Assembly (NCBI GenBank): GCA_029959085.1
Contig: JARWIR010000173.1
Location: 126,501-190,500, forward strand
Source of the DNA: Nemophila menziesii
Lineage: Eukaryota; Streptophyta; Magnoliopsida; Boraginales; Hydrophyllaceae
Direction: 5' to 3'
Length of the DNA stretch: 64,000 bases
Part shown: positions 1 to 13,558 of the stretch, piece after piece
Layout of the letters: each line of letters begins with the position of its first letter
Position numbering within the stretch: the stretch's first letter is position 1
Translations under genes and position numbers: made by a program
Notes under the pieces: generated by a model
The model's database searches: none
The model's input: the letters and a program-made list of their open reading frames with translations, nothing else
What the model was told of the DNA's origin: nothing

Positions 1-3000
1 ATACGTTTAAGGACCGTCAAAAAGCACTTTGGAGACCCTCCCAAAACCCCTCGGAACCCCCTAACGACCCCCGAAAACCCTGGCACCCCCCTCAAAAACC
101 CGTAAAAAGCACGACGAGGCCCAGAAAACCCGAAAAAAGGACGATTAAAAAAGTCCGAAAAATCCCTTGAAAACACAAAAGAGGCTCCCAAAAGACCCAT
201 AAAAAGCACCAAAAACCCCTAAAACCCCCAACAGAACCCCCAAAAACCCCGAAATAACCCCCCAAAACCCCCCGAAACGTCTAAAAACCCCCGGAAAGCC
301 CCCAAGGGCCCTAAAGACCCCTTGAAAAGCCCCCAATATCCCCAAAAACGCCCAAAAATACGTTTAAGGACCGTCAAAAAGCACTTTGGAGACCCTCCCA
401 AAACCCCTCGGAACCCCCTAACGACCCCCGAAAACCCTGGCACCCCCTCAAAAACCCGTAAAAAGCACGACGAGGCCCTGAAAACCCGAAAAAAGGACGA
501 TTAAAAAATCCGAAAAATCCCTTGAAAACACAAAAGAGGCTCCCAAAAGACCCATAGAAAGCACCAAAATCCCATAAAACCCCCCCAACAGAACCCCCAG
601 AAACCCCGAAATAACCCCCCAGAACCCCTCGAAACGTCTAAAAACCCACGGAAAGCCCCAAAGGGCCCTAAAAGACCCCTTGAAAAGCCCCCAATATACC
701 CAAAAACGCCCAAAAATACGTTTAAGGACCGTCAAAAAGCACTTTGGAGACCCTCCCAAAACCCCTCGGAACCCCCTAACGACCCCCGAAAACCCTGGCA
801 CCCCCCTCAAAAACCCGTAAAAAGCACGACGAGGCCCTGAAAACCCGAAAAAAGGACGATTAAAAAAGTCCGAAAAAATCCCTTGAAAACACAAAAGAGG
901 CTCCCAAAAGACCCATAGAAAGCACCAAAACCCCCCTAAAACCCCCAACAGAACCCCCAGAAACCCCGAGATAACCCCCCAGAACCCCTCGAAACGTCTA
1001 AAAACCCCCGGAAAGCCCCTGAGGGCCCTAAAAGACCCCTTGAAAAGCCCCCAATATCCCCAAAAACGCCCAAAAATACGTTTAAGGACCGTCAAAAAGC
1101 ACTTTGGAGACCCTCCCAAAATCCCTCGGAACCCCCTAACGACCCCCGAAAACCCTGGCACACCCCTCAAAAACCCGTAAAAAGCACGACGAGGCCCTGA
1201 AAACCCGAAAAAAGGACGATTAAAAAAGTCCGAAAAATCCCTTAAAACACAAACGAGGCTCCCAAAAGACCCATAAAAAGCACCAAAAACCCCTAAAACC
1301 CCCAACAGAACCCCCAGAAACTCCGAAATAACCCCCCAGAACCCCTCGAAACGTCTAAAAACCCCCGGAAAGCCCCCAAGGGCCCTAAAAGACCCCTTGA
1401 AAAGCCCCCAATATCCCCAAAAACGCCCAAAAATACGTTTAAGGACCGTCAAAAAGCACTTTGGAGACCCTCCCAAAACCCCTCGGAACCCCCTAACGAC
1501 CCCCGAAAACCCTGGCACCCCCCTCAAAAACCCGTAAAAAGCACGACGAGGCCCTGAAAACCCGAAAAAAGGACGATTAAAAAAGTCCGAAAAATCCCTT
1601 GAAAACACAAAAGAGGCTCCCAAAAGACCCATAAAAAGCACCAAAAACCCCTAAAACCCCCAACAGAACCCCCAGAAACCCCGAAATAACCCCCCAGAAC
1701 CCCTCGAAACGTCTAAAAACCCCCGGAAAGCCCCCAAGGGCCCTAAAGGACCCCTTGAAAAGCCCCCAATATCCCCAAAAACGCACAAAAATACGTTTAA
1801 GGACCGTCAAAAAGCACTTTGGAGACCCTCCCAAAACCCCTCGGAACCCCCTAACGACCCCCGAAAACCCTGGCACCCCCCTCAAAAACCCGTAAAAAGC
1901 ACGACTAGGCCCAGAAAACCCGAAAAAAGGACGATTAAAAAAGTCCGAAAAATCCCTTGAAAACACAAAAGAGGCTCCCAAAAGACCCATAAAAAGCACC
2001 AAAAACCCCTAAAACCCCCAACAGAACCCCAGAAACCCCGAAATAACCCCCCATAACCCCTCGAAACGTCTAAAAAACCCCGGAAAGCCCCCAAGGGCCC
2101 TAAAAGACCCCTTGAAAAGCCCCCAATATCCCCCAAAACGCCCAAATATACGTTTAAGGACCGTCAAAAAGCACTTTGGAGACCCTCCCAAAACCCCTCG
2201 GAACCCCCTAACGACCCCCGAAAACCCTGGCACCCCCCTCAAAAACCCGTAAAAAGCACGACGAGGCCCTGAAAACCAGAAAAAAGGACGATTAAAAAAG
2301 TCCGAAAAATCCCTTGAAAACACAAAAGAGGCTCCCAAAAGACCCATAGAAAGCACCAAAAACCCCTAAAACCCCCAACAGAACCCCCAAAAACCCCGAA
2401 ATAACCCCCCAAAACCCCTCGAAACGTCTAAAAACCCCCGGAAAGCCCCCAAGGGCCCTAAAGACCCCTTGAAAAGCCCCCAATATCCCCAAAAACGCCC
2501 AAAAATACGTTTAAGGACCGTCAAAAAGCACTTTGGAGACCCTCCCAAAACCCCTCGGAACCCCCTAACGACCCCCGAAAACCCTGGCACCCCCTCAAAA
2601 ACCCGTAAAAAGCACGACGAGGCCCTGAAAACCCGAAAAAAGGACGATTAAAAAAGTCCGAAAAATCCCTTGAAAACACAAAAGAGGCTCCCAAAAGACC
2701 CATAGAAAGCACCAAAATCCCATAAAACCCCCCAACAGAACCCCCAGAAACCCCGAAATAACCCCCCAGAACCCCTCGAAACGTCTAAAAACCTACGGAA
2801 AGCCCTAAAGGGCCCTAAAAGACCCCTTGAAAAGCCCCCAATATCCCCAAAAACGCCCAAAAATACGTTTAAGGACCGTCAAAAAGCACTTTGGAGACCC
2901 TCCCAAAACCCCTCGGAACCCCCTAACGACCCCCGAAAACACTGGCACCCCCCTCAAAAACCCGTAAAAAGCACGTCGAGGCCCTGAAAACCCGAAAAAA

Positions 3001-4968
3001 GGACGATTAAAAAAGTCCGAAAAAATCCCTTGAAAACACAAAAGAGGCTCCCAAAAGACCCATAAAAAGCACCAAAAACCCCTAAAACCCCCAACAGAAC
3101 CCCCAGAAACCCCGAAATAACCCCCCAGAACCCCTCGAAACGTCTAAAAACCCCCGGAAACCCCCCAAGGGCCCTAAAAGACCCCTTGAAAAGCCCCCAA
3201 TATCCCCAAAAACGCCCAAAAATACGTTTAAGGACCGTAAAAAAGCACTTTGGAGACCCTCCCAAAACCCCTCGGAACCCCCTAACGACCCCCGAAAACC
3301 CTGGCACCCCCCTCAAAAACCCGTAAAAAGCACGACGAGGCCCTGAAAACCCGAAAAAAGGACGATTAAAAAAGTCCGAAAAATCCCTTGAAAACACAAA
3401 AGAGGCTCCCAAAAGACCCATAAAAAGCACCAAAAACCCCTAAAACCCCCAACAGAACCCCCAGAAACCCCGAAATAACCCCCCAGAACCCCTCGAAACG
3501 TCTAAAAACCCCCGGAAAGCCCCCAAGGGCCCAAAAAGACCCCTTGAAAAGCCCCCAATATCCCCAAAAACGCCCAAAAATACGTTTAAGTACCGTCAAA
3601 AAGCACTTTGGAGACCCTCCCAAAACCCCTCTAAACCCCCTAACGACCCCCGAAAACCCTGGCACCCCCCTCAAAAACCCGTAAAAAGCACGACGAGGCC
3701 CTGAAAACCCGAAAAAAGGACGATTAAAAAAGTCCGAAAAATCCCTTGAAAACACAAAGGAGGCTCCCAAAAGACCCATAAGAAGCACCAAAAACCCCTA
3801 AAACCCCCAACAGAACCCCCAGAAACCCCGAAATAACCCCCCAGAACCCCTCGAAACGTCTAAAAACCCCCGGAAAGCCCCAAAGGGCCCTAAAAGACCC
3901 CTTGAAAATCCCCCAATATCCCCAAAAACGCCCAAAAATACGTTTAAGCACCGTCAAAAAGCACTTTGGAGACCCTCCCAAAACCCGTCGGAACCCCCTA
4001 ACGACCCCCGAAAACCCTGGCACCCCCCTCAAAAACCCGTAAAAAGCACGACGAGGCCCTGAAAACCCGAAAAAAGGACGATTAAAAAAGTCCGAAAAAT
4101 CCCTTGAAAACACAAAAGAGGCTCCAAAAAGACCCATAAAAAGCACCAAAAACCCCTAAAACCCCCAACAGAACCCCCAGAAACCCTGAAATAACCCCCC
4201 AGAACCCCTCGAAACGTCTAAAAACCCCCGGAAAGCCCCCAAGGGCCCTAAAAGACCCCTTGAAAAGCCCCCAATATCCCCAAAAACGCCCAAATATACG
4301 TTTAAGGACCGTCAAAAAGCACTTTGGAGACCCTCCCAAAACCCCTCGGAACCCCCTAACGACCCCCGAAAACCCTGGCACCCCCCTCAAAAACCCGTAA
4401 AAAGCACGACGAGGCCCTGAAAACCCGAAAAAAAGACGATTAAAAAAGTCCGAAAAATCCCTTGAAAACACAAAAGAGGCTCCCAAAAGACCCATAAAAA
4501 GCACCATAAAAAGCACCAAAAACCCCTAAAACCCGCAACAGAACTCCCAGAAACCCCGAAATAACCCCCCAGAACCCCTCGAAACGTCTAAAAACCCCCG
4601 GAAAGCCCCCAAGGGCCCTAAAAGACCCCTTGAAAAGCCCCCAATATCCCCAAAAACGCCCAAAAATACGTTTAAGGACCGTCAAAAACCACTTTGGAGA
4701 CCCTCCCAAAACCCCTCGGAACCCCCTAACGACCCCCGAAAACCCTGGCACCCCCCTCAAAAACCCGTAAAAAGCACGACGAGGCCCTGAAAACCCGAAA
4801 AAAGGACGATTAAAAAAGTCCGAAAAATCCCTTGAAAACACAAAAGAGGCTCCCAAAAGACCCATAAAAAGCACCAAAAACCCCTAAAACCCCCAACAGA
4901 ACCCCCAGAAACCCCGAAATAACCCCCCAGAACCCCTCGAAACGTCTAAAAACCCCCGGAAAGCCCCA
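1..4968. repeat. Higher-order block, copy 1 of a ~8.59 kb (24-monomer) displacement
   Basis: This stretch matches 8592-13558 almost base for base at an offset of 8591, which becomes 8590 after about 3836. Shared rare variants include CGACTAGGCCCAGA near 1905/10496, ACTCCGAAATAA near 1320/9911, CGCACAAAAATACG near 1783/10374, and the tandem 12-bp duplication at 4493/13083. The differences I saw are one substitution near 2812/11403 and one C missing near 12428. The match starts before the window and stops at about 4969 (GCCCCAAAGGG here, GCCCCCAAGGG in the other copy). So the unit may be longer on the left. Confidence 0.9.
4493..4516. repeat. 12-bp tandem duplication inside a monomer
   Basis: CATAAAAAGCAC occurs twice in direct succession (4493-4504 and 4505-4516), making this monomer 370 bp. 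The same change is at 13083-13106, as expected from the 24-monomer block copy. It is a useful private marker for following the duplication. Confidence 0.9.
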
Positions 4969-5465
4969 AAGGGCCCTAAAAGACCCCTTGAAAATCCCCC
5001 AATATCCCCAAAAACGCCCAAAAATACGTTTAAGCACCGTCAAAAAGCACTTTGGAGACCCTCCCAAAACCCGTCGGAACCCCCTAACGACCCCCGAAAA
5101 CCCTGGCACCCCCCTCAAAAACCCGTAAAAAGCACGACGAGGCCCTGAAAACCCGAAAAAAGGACGATTAAAAAAGTCCGAAAAATCCCTTGAAAACACA
5201 AAAGAGGCTCCAAAAAGACCCATAAAAAGCACCAAAAACCCCTAAAACCCCCAACAGAACCCCCAGAAACCCTGAAATAACCCCCCAGAACCCCTCGAAA
5301 CGTCTAAAAACCCCCGGAAAGCCCCCAAGTGCCCTAAATGACCCCTTGAAAAGCCCCCAATATCCCCAAAAACGCCCAAAAATACGTTTAAGGACCGTCA
5401 AAAAGCACTTTGGAGACCCTCCCAAAACCCCTCGGAACCCCCTAACGACCCCCGAAAACCCTGGC

Positions 5466-5475
5466 ACCCCCGTAA
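5466..5475. repeat. 11-bp deletion in one monomer
   Basis: The usual GCACCCCCCTCAAAAACCCG is reduced to GCACCCCCG. The monomer is 347 bp long, 11 shorter than normal. The lost segment is bounded by short C-runs, consistent with slippage between them. The copied block at 8592-13558 does not reach the equivalent position. Confidence 0.8.
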
Positions 5476-7734
5476 AAAGCACGACGAGGCCCTGAAAACC
5501 CGAAAAAAGGACGATTAAAAAAGTCCGAAAAATCCCTTGAAAACACAAAAGAGGCTCCCAAAAGACCCATAGAAAGCACCAAAAACCCCTAAAACACCCA
5601 ACAGAACCCCCAGAAACCCCGAAATAACCCCCCAGAACCCCTCGAAACGTCTAAAAACCCCCGGAAAGCCCCCAAGGGCCCTAAAAGACCCCTTGAAAAG
5701 CCCCCAATATCCCCAAAAACGCCCAAAAATACGTTTAAGGACCGTCAAAAAGCACTTTGGAGACCCTCCCAAAACCCCTCGGAACCCCCTAACGACCCCC
5801 GAAAACCCTGGCACCCCCCTCAAAAACCCGTAAAAAGCACGACGAGGCCCTGAAAACCCGAAAAAAGGACGATTAAAAAAGTCCGAAAAATCTCTTGAAA
5901 ACACAAAAGAGGCTCCCAAAAGACCCATAAAAAGCACCAAAAACCCCTAAAACCACCAACAGAACCCCCAGAAACCCCGAAATAACCCCCCAGAACCACT
6001 CGAAACGTCTAAAAAACCCCGGAAAGCCCCCAAGGGCCCTAAAAGACCCCTTGAAAAGCCCCCAATATCCCCCAAAACGCCCAAATATACGTTTAAGGAC
6101 CGTCAAAAAGCACTTTGGAGACCCTCCCAAAACCCCTCGGAACCCCCTAACGACCGCCGAAAACCCTGGCACCCCCCTCAAAAACCCGTAAAAAGCACGA
6201 CGAGGCCCTGAAAACCAGAAAAAAGGACGATTAAAAAAGTCCGAAAAATCCCTTGAAAACACAAAAGAGGCTCCCAAAAGACCCATAAAAAGCACCAAAA
6301 ACCCCTAAAACCCCCAACAGAACCCCCAAAAACCCCGAAATAACCCCCCAAAACCCCTCGAAACGTCTAAAAAACCCCGGAAAGCCCCCAAGGGCCCTAA
6401 AAGACCCCTTGAAAAGCCCCCAATATCCCCCAAAACGCCCAAATATACGTTTAAGGACCGTCAAAAAGCACTTTGGAGACCCTCCCAAAACCCCTCGGAA
6501 CCCCCTAACGACCCCCGAAAACCCTGGCACCCCCCTCAAAAACCCGTAAAAAGCACGACGAGGCCCTGAAAACCCGAAAAAAGGACGATTAAAAAAGTCC
6601 GAAAAATCCCTTGAAAACACAAAAGAGGCTCCCAAAAGACCCATAGAAAGCACCAAAAACCACTAAAACCCCCAACAGAACCCCTAGAAACCCCGAAATA
6701 ACCCCCCAGAACCCCTCGAAACGTCTAAAAACCCCCGGAAAGCCCCCAAGGGCCCTAAAAGACCACTTGAAAATCCCCCAATATCCCCAAAAACGCCCAA
6801 AAATACGTTTAAGGACCGTCAAAAAGCACTTTGGAGACCCTCCCAAAACCCCTCGGAACCCCCTAACGACCCCCGAAAACCCTGGCACCCCCCTCAAAAA
6901 CCCGTAAAAAGCACGACGAGGCCCTGAAAACCCGAAAAAAGGACGATTAAAAAAGTCCGAAAAATCCCTTGAAAACACAAAAGAGGCTCCCAAAAGACCC
7001 ATAAAAAGCACCAAAAACCGCTAAAACCCCCAACAGAACCCCCAGAAACTCCGAAATAACCCCCCAGAACCCCTCGAAACGTCTAAAAACCCCCGGAAAG
7101 CCCCCAAGGGCCCTAAAAGACCCCTTGAAAAGCCACCAATATCCCCAAAAACGCCCAAAAATACGTTTAAGGACCGTCAAAAAGCACTTTGGAGACCCTC
7201 CCAAAACCCCTCGGAACCCCCTAACGACCCCCGAAAACCCTGGCACCCCCCTCAAAAACCCGTAAAAAGCACGACGAGGCCCTGAAAACCCGAAAAAAGG
7301 ACGATTAAAAAAGTCCGAAAAATCCCTTGAAAACACAAAAGAGGCTCCCAAAAGACCCATAAAAAGCACCAAAAACCCCTAAAACCCCCAACAGAACCCC
7401 CAGAAACCCCGAAATAACCCCCAGAACCCCTCGAAACGTCTAAAAACCCCCGGAAAGCCCCCAAGGGCCCTAAAGGACCCCTTGAAAAGCCCCCAATATC
7501 CCCAAAAACGCACAAAAATACGTTTAAGGACCGTCAAAAAGCACTTTGGAGACCCTCCCAAAACCCCTCGGAACCCCCTAACGACCCCCGAAAACCCTGG
7601 CACCCCCCTCAAAAACCCGTAAAAAGCACGACGAGGCCCTGAAAACCCGAAAAAAGGACGATTAAAAAAGTCCGAAAAATTCCTTGAAAACACAAAAGAG
7701 GCTCCCAAAAGACCCATAAAAAGCACCAAAAACC

Positions 7735-7790
7735 CCTAAAACCCCCAACAGAACCCCCAGAAACCCCGAAATAACCCCCCAGAACCCCTC
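7735..7790 (-). other. Representative G-quadruplex-forming segment of the satellite
   Basis: On the minus strand, five G-runs of 4-6 are separated by loops of 4-7 nt. They correspond to + strand C-runs at about 7741, 7753, 7763, 7774 and 7784. This meets the usual G3+N1-7 rule with runs of at least four. The + strand is the matching i-motif candidate. The segment is conserved in nearly every monomer, so the array would carry on the order of 150 such sites on one strand. Only the sequence pattern is seen; folding is an inference. Confidence 0.8.
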
Positions 7791-8591
7791 GAAACGTCTA
7801 AAAACCCCCGGAAAGCCCCCAAGGGCCCTAAAAGACCCCTTGAAAAGCCCCCAATATCCCCAAAAACGCCAAAAAATACGTTTAAGGACCGTCAAAAAGC
7901 ACTTTGGAGACCCTCCCAAAACCCCTCGGAACCCCCTAACGACCCCCGAAAACCCTGGCACCCCCCTCAAAAACCCGTAAAAAGCACGACGAGGCCCTGA
8001 AAACCCGAAAAAAGGACGATTAAAAAAGTCCGAAAAATCTCTTGAAAACACAAAAGAGGCTCCCAAAAGACCCATAAAAAGCACCAAAAACCCCTAAAAC
8101 CACCAACAGAACCCCCAGAAACCCCGAAATAACCCCCCAGAACCACTCGAAACGTCTAAAAAACCCCGGAAAGCCCCCAAGGGCCCTAAAAGACCCCTTG
8201 AAAAGCCCCCAATATCCCCCAAAACGCCCAAATATACGTTTAAGGACCGTCAAAAAGCACTTTGGAGACCCTCCCAAAACCCCTCGGAACCCCCTAACGA
8301 CCGCCGAAAACCCTGGCACCCCCCTCAAAAACCCGTAAAAAGCACGACGAGGCCCTGAAAACCAGAAAAAAGGACGATTAAAAAAGTCCGAAAAATCCCT
8401 TGAAAACACAAAAGAGGCTCCCAAAAGACCCATAAAAAGCACCAAAAACCCCTAAAACCCCCAACAGAACCCCCAAAAACCCCGAAATAACCCCCCAGAA
8501 CCATTCGAAACGTCTAAAAAACCCCGGAAAGCCCCCAAGGGCCCTAAAAGACCCCTTGAAAAGCCCCCAATATCCCCCAAAACGCCCAAAT

Positions 8592-11500
8592 ATACGTTTA
8601 AGGACCGTCAAAAAGCACTTTGGAGACCCTCCCAAAACCCCTCGGAACCCCCTAACGACCCCCGAAAACCCTGGCACCCCCCTCAAAAACCCGTAAAAAG
8701 CACGACGAGGCCCAGAAAACCCGAAAAAAGGACGATTAAAAAAGTCCGAAAAATCCCTTGAAAACACAAAAGAGGCTCCCAAAAGACCCATAAAAAGCAC
8801 CAAAAACCCCTAAAACCCCCAACAGAACCCCCAAAAACCCCGAAATAACCCCCCAAAACCCCCCGAAACGTCTAAAAACCCCCGGAAAGCCCCCAAGGGC
8901 CCTAAAGACCCCTTGAAAAGCCCCCAATATCCCCAAAAACGCCCAAAAATACGTTTAAGGACCGTCAAAAAGCACTTTGGAGACCCTCCCAAAACCCCTC
9001 GGAACCCCCTAACGACCCCCGAAAACCCTGGCACCCCCTCAAAAACCCGTAAAAAGCACGACGAGGCCCTGAAAACCCGAAAAAAGGACGATTAAAAAAT
9101 CCGAAAAATCCCTTGAAAACACAAAAGAGGCTCCCAAAAGACCCATAGAAAGCACCAAAATCCCATAAAACCCCCCCAACAGAACCCCCAGAAACCCCGA
9201 AATAACCCCCCAGAACCCCTCGAAACGTCTAAAAACCCACGGAAAGCCCCAAAGGGCCCTAAAAGACCCCTTGAAAAGCCCCCAATATACCCAAAAACGC
9301 CCAAAAATACGTTTAAGGACCGTCAAAAAGCACTTTGGAGACCCTCCCAAAACCCCTCGGAACCCCCTAACGACCCCCGAAAACCCTGGCACCCCCCTCA
9401 AAAACCCGTAAAAAGCACGACGAGGCCCTGAAAACCCGAAAAAAGGACGATTAAAAAAGTCCGAAAAAATCCCTTGAAAACACAAAAGAGGCTCCCAAAA
9501 GACCCATAGAAAGCACCAAAACCCCCCTAAAACCCCCAACAGAACCCCCAGAAACCCCGAGATAACCCCCCAGAACCCCTCGAAACGTCTAAAAACCCCC
9601 GGAAAGCCCCTGAGGGCCCTAAAAGACCCCTTGAAAAGCCCCCAATATCCCCAAAAACGCCCAAAAATACGTTTAAGGACCGTCAAAAAGCACTTTGGAG
9701 ACCCTCCCAAAATCCCTCGGAACCCCCTAACGACCCCCGAAAACCCTGGCACACCCCTCAAAAACCCGTAAAAAGCACGACGAGGCCCTGAAAACCCGAA
9801 AAAAGGACGATTAAAAAAGTCCGAAAAATCCCTTAAAACACAAACGAGGCTCCCAAAAGACCCATAAAAAGCACCAAAAACCCCTAAAACCCCCAACAGA
9901 ACCCCCAGAAACTCCGAAATAACCCCCCAGAACCCCTCGAAACGTCTAAAAACCCCCGGAAAGCCCCCAAGGGCCCTAAAAGACCCCTTGAAAAGCCCCC
10001 AATATCCCCAAAAACGCCCAAAAATACGTTTAAGGACCGTCAAAAAGCACTTTGGAGACCCTCCCAAAACCCCTCGGAACCCCCTAACGACCCCCGAAAA
10101 CCCTGGCACCCCCCTCAAAAACCCGTAAAAAGCACGACGAGGCCCTGAAAACCCGAAAAAAGGACGATTAAAAAAGTCCGAAAAATCCCTTGAAAACACA
10201 AAAGAGGCTCCCAAAAGACCCATAAAAAGCACCAAAAACCCCTAAAACCCCCAACAGAACCCCCAGAAACCCCGAAATAACCCCCCAGAACCCCTCGAAA
10301 CGTCTAAAAACCCCCGGAAAGCCCCCAAGGGCCCTAAAGGACCCCTTGAAAAGCCCCCAATATCCCCAAAAACGCACAAAAATACGTTTAAGGACCGTCA
10401 AAAAGCACTTTGGAGACCCTCCCAAAACCCCTCGGAACCCCCTAACGACCCCCGAAAACCCTGGCACCCCCCTCAAAAACCCGTAAAAAGCACGACTAGG
10501 CCCAGAAAACCCGAAAAAAGGACGATTAAAAAAGTCCGAAAAATCCCTTGAAAACACAAAAGAGGCTCCCAAAAGACCCATAAAAAGCACCAAAAACCCC
10601 TAAAACCCCCAACAGAACCCCAGAAACCCCGAAATAACCCCCCATAACCCCTCGAAACGTCTAAAAAACCCCGGAAAGCCCCCAAGGGCCCTAAAAGACC
10701 CCTTGAAAAGCCCCCAATATCCCCCAAAACGCCCAAATATACGTTTAAGGACCGTCAAAAAGCACTTTGGAGACCCTCCCAAAACCCCTCGGAACCCCCT
10801 AACGACCCCCGAAAACCCTGGCACCCCCCTCAAAAACCCGTAAAAAGCACGACGAGGCCCTGAAAACCAGAAAAAAGGACGATTAAAAAAGTCCGAAAAA
10901 TCCCTTGAAAACACAAAAGAGGCTCCCAAAAGACCCATAGAAAGCACCAAAAACCCCTAAAACCCCCAACAGAACCCCCAAAAACCCCGAAATAACCCCC
11001 CAAAACCCCTCGAAACGTCTAAAAACCCCCGGAAAGCCCCCAAGGGCCCTAAAGACCCCTTGAAAAGCCCCCAATATCCCCAAAAACGCCCAAAAATACG
11101 TTTAAGGACCGTCAAAAAGCACTTTGGAGACCCTCCCAAAACCCCTCGGAACCCCCTAACGACCCCCGAAAACCCTGGCACCCCCTCAAAAACCCGTAAA
11201 AAGCACGACGAGGCCCTGAAAACCCGAAAAAAGGACGATTAAAAAAGTCCGAAAAATCCCTTGAAAACACAAAAGAGGCTCCCAAAAGACCCATAGAAAG
11301 CACCAAAATCCCATAAAACCCCCCAACAGAACCCCCAGAAACCCCGAAATAACCCCCCAGAACCCCTCGAAACGTCTAAAAACCTACGGAAAGCCCCAAA
11401 GGGCCCTAAAAGACCCCTTGAAAAGCCCCCAATATCCCCAAAAACGCCCAAAAATACGTTTAAGGACCGTCAAAAAGCACTTTGGAGACCCTCCCAAAAC

Positions 11501-13558
11501 CCCTCGGAACCCCCTAACGACCCCCGAAAACACTGGCACCCCCCTCAAAAACCCGTAAAAAGCACGTCGAGGCCCTGAAAACCCGAAAAAAGGACGATTA
11601 AAAAAGTCCGAAAAAATCCCTTGAAAACACAAAAGAGGCTCCCAAAAGACCCATAAAAAGCACCAAAAACCCCTAAAACCCCCAACAGAACCCCCAGAAA
11701 CCCCGAAATAACCCCCCAGAACCCCTCGAAACGTCTAAAAACCCCCGGAAACCCCCCAAGGGCCCTAAAAGACCCCTTGAAAAGCCCCCAATATCCCCAA
11801 AAACGCCCAAAAATACGTTTAAGGACCGTAAAAAAGCACTTTGGAGACCCTCCCAAAACCCCTCGGAACCCCCTAACGACCCCCGAAAACCCTGGCACCC
11901 CCCTCAAAAACCCGTAAAAAGCACGACGAGGCCCTGAAAACCCGAAAAAAGGACGATTAAAAAAGTCCGAAAAATCCCTTGAAAACACAAAAGAGGCTCC
12001 CAAAAGACCCATAAAAAGCACCAAAAACCCCTAAAACCCCCAACAGAACCCCCAGAAACCCCGAAATAACCCCCCAGAACCCCTCGAAACGTCTAAAAAC
12101 CCCCGGAAAGCCCCCAAGGGCCCAAAAAGACCCCTTGAAAAGCCCCCAATATCCCCAAAAACGCCCAAAAATACGTTTAAGTACCGTCAAAAAGCACTTT
12201 GGAGACCCTCCCAAAACCCCTCTAAACCCCCTAACGACCCCCGAAAACCCTGGCACCCCCCTCAAAAACCCGTAAAAAGCACGACGAGGCCCTGAAAACC
12301 CGAAAAAAGGACGATTAAAAAAGTCCGAAAAATCCCTTGAAAACACAAAGGAGGCTCCCAAAAGACCCATAAGAAGCACCAAAAACCCCTAAAACCCCCA
12401 ACAGAACCCCCAGAAACCCCGAAATAACCCCCAGAACCCCTCGAAACGTCTAAAAACCCCCGGAAAGCCCCAAAGGGCCCTAAAAGACCCCTTGAAAATC
12501 CCCCAATATCCCCAAAAACGCCCAAAAATACGTTTAAGCACCGTCAAAAAGCACTTTGGAGACCCTCCCAAAACCCGTCGGAACCCCCTAACGACCCCCG
12601 AAAACCCTGGCACCCCCCTCAAAAACCCGTAAAAAGCACGACGAGGCCCTGAAAACCCGAAAAAAGGACGATTAAAAAAGTCCGAAAAATCCCTTGAAAA
12701 CACAAAAGAGGCTCCAAAAAGACCCATAAAAAGCACCAAAAACCCCTAAAACCCCCAACAGAACCCCCAGAAACCCTGAAATAACCCCCCAGAACCCCTC
12801 GAAACGTCTAAAAACCCCCGGAAAGCCCCCAAGGGCCCTAAAAGACCCCTTGAAAAGCCCCCAATATCCCCAAAAACGCCCAAATATACGTTTAAGGACC
12901 GTCAAAAAGCACTTTGGAGACCCTCCCAAAACCCCTCGGAACCCCCTAACGACCCCCGAAAACCCTGGCACCCCCCTCAAAAACCCGTAAAAAGCACGAC
13001 GAGGCCCTGAAAACCCGAAAAAAAGACGATTAAAAAAGTCCGAAAAATCCCTTGAAAACACAAAAGAGGCTCCCAAAAGACCCATAAAAAGCACCATAAA
13101 AAGCACCAAAAACCCCTAAAACCCGCAACAGAACTCCCAGAAACCCCGAAATAACCCCCCAGAACCCCTCGAAACGTCTAAAAACCCCCGGAAAGCCCCC
13201 AAGGGCCCTAAAAGACCCCTTGAAAAGCCCCCAATATCCCCAAAAACGCCCAAAAATACGTTTAAGGACCGTCAAAAACCACTTTGGAGACCCTCCCAAA
13301 ACCCCTCGGAACCCCCTAACGACCCCCGAAAACCCTGGCACCCCCCTCAAAAACCCGTAAAAAGCACGACGAGGCCCTGAAAACCCGAAAAAAGGACGAT
13401 TAAAAAAGTCCGAAAAATCCCTTGAAAACACAAAAGAGGCTCCCAAAAGACCCATAAAAAGCACCAAAAACCCCTAAAACCCCCAACAGAACCCCCAGAA
13501 ACCCCGAAATAACCCCCCAGAACCCCTCGAAACGTCTAAAAACCCCCGGAAAGCCCCC
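8592..13558. repeat. Higher-order block, copy 2 of the ~8.59 kb displacement
   Basis: This is the second copy of 1-4968, with the same order of variant monomers. Between the two copies (4969-8591) lie other monomers. Two runs among them are themselves repeated at an offset of about 2147 bp (6 monomers): 5873-6300 resembles 8020-8447, sharing ACCACTCGAAACG, CGACCGCCGAAAACC and AAAACCAGAAAAAAGG. The near identity implies recent unequal exchange or segmental amplification. An assembly duplication is the main alternative. Confidence 0.88.

Noticed and set aside
322..504. Plus-strand 60-codon frames (MKSPQYPQKRPK...) recurring at 322, 2469, 8913, 11060, 14294, 15013, 17856, 45664, 50315, 52803 and 59232
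   Set aside because: They appear only in monomers that carry a chance indel removing a stop. They are satellite sequence, not genes.
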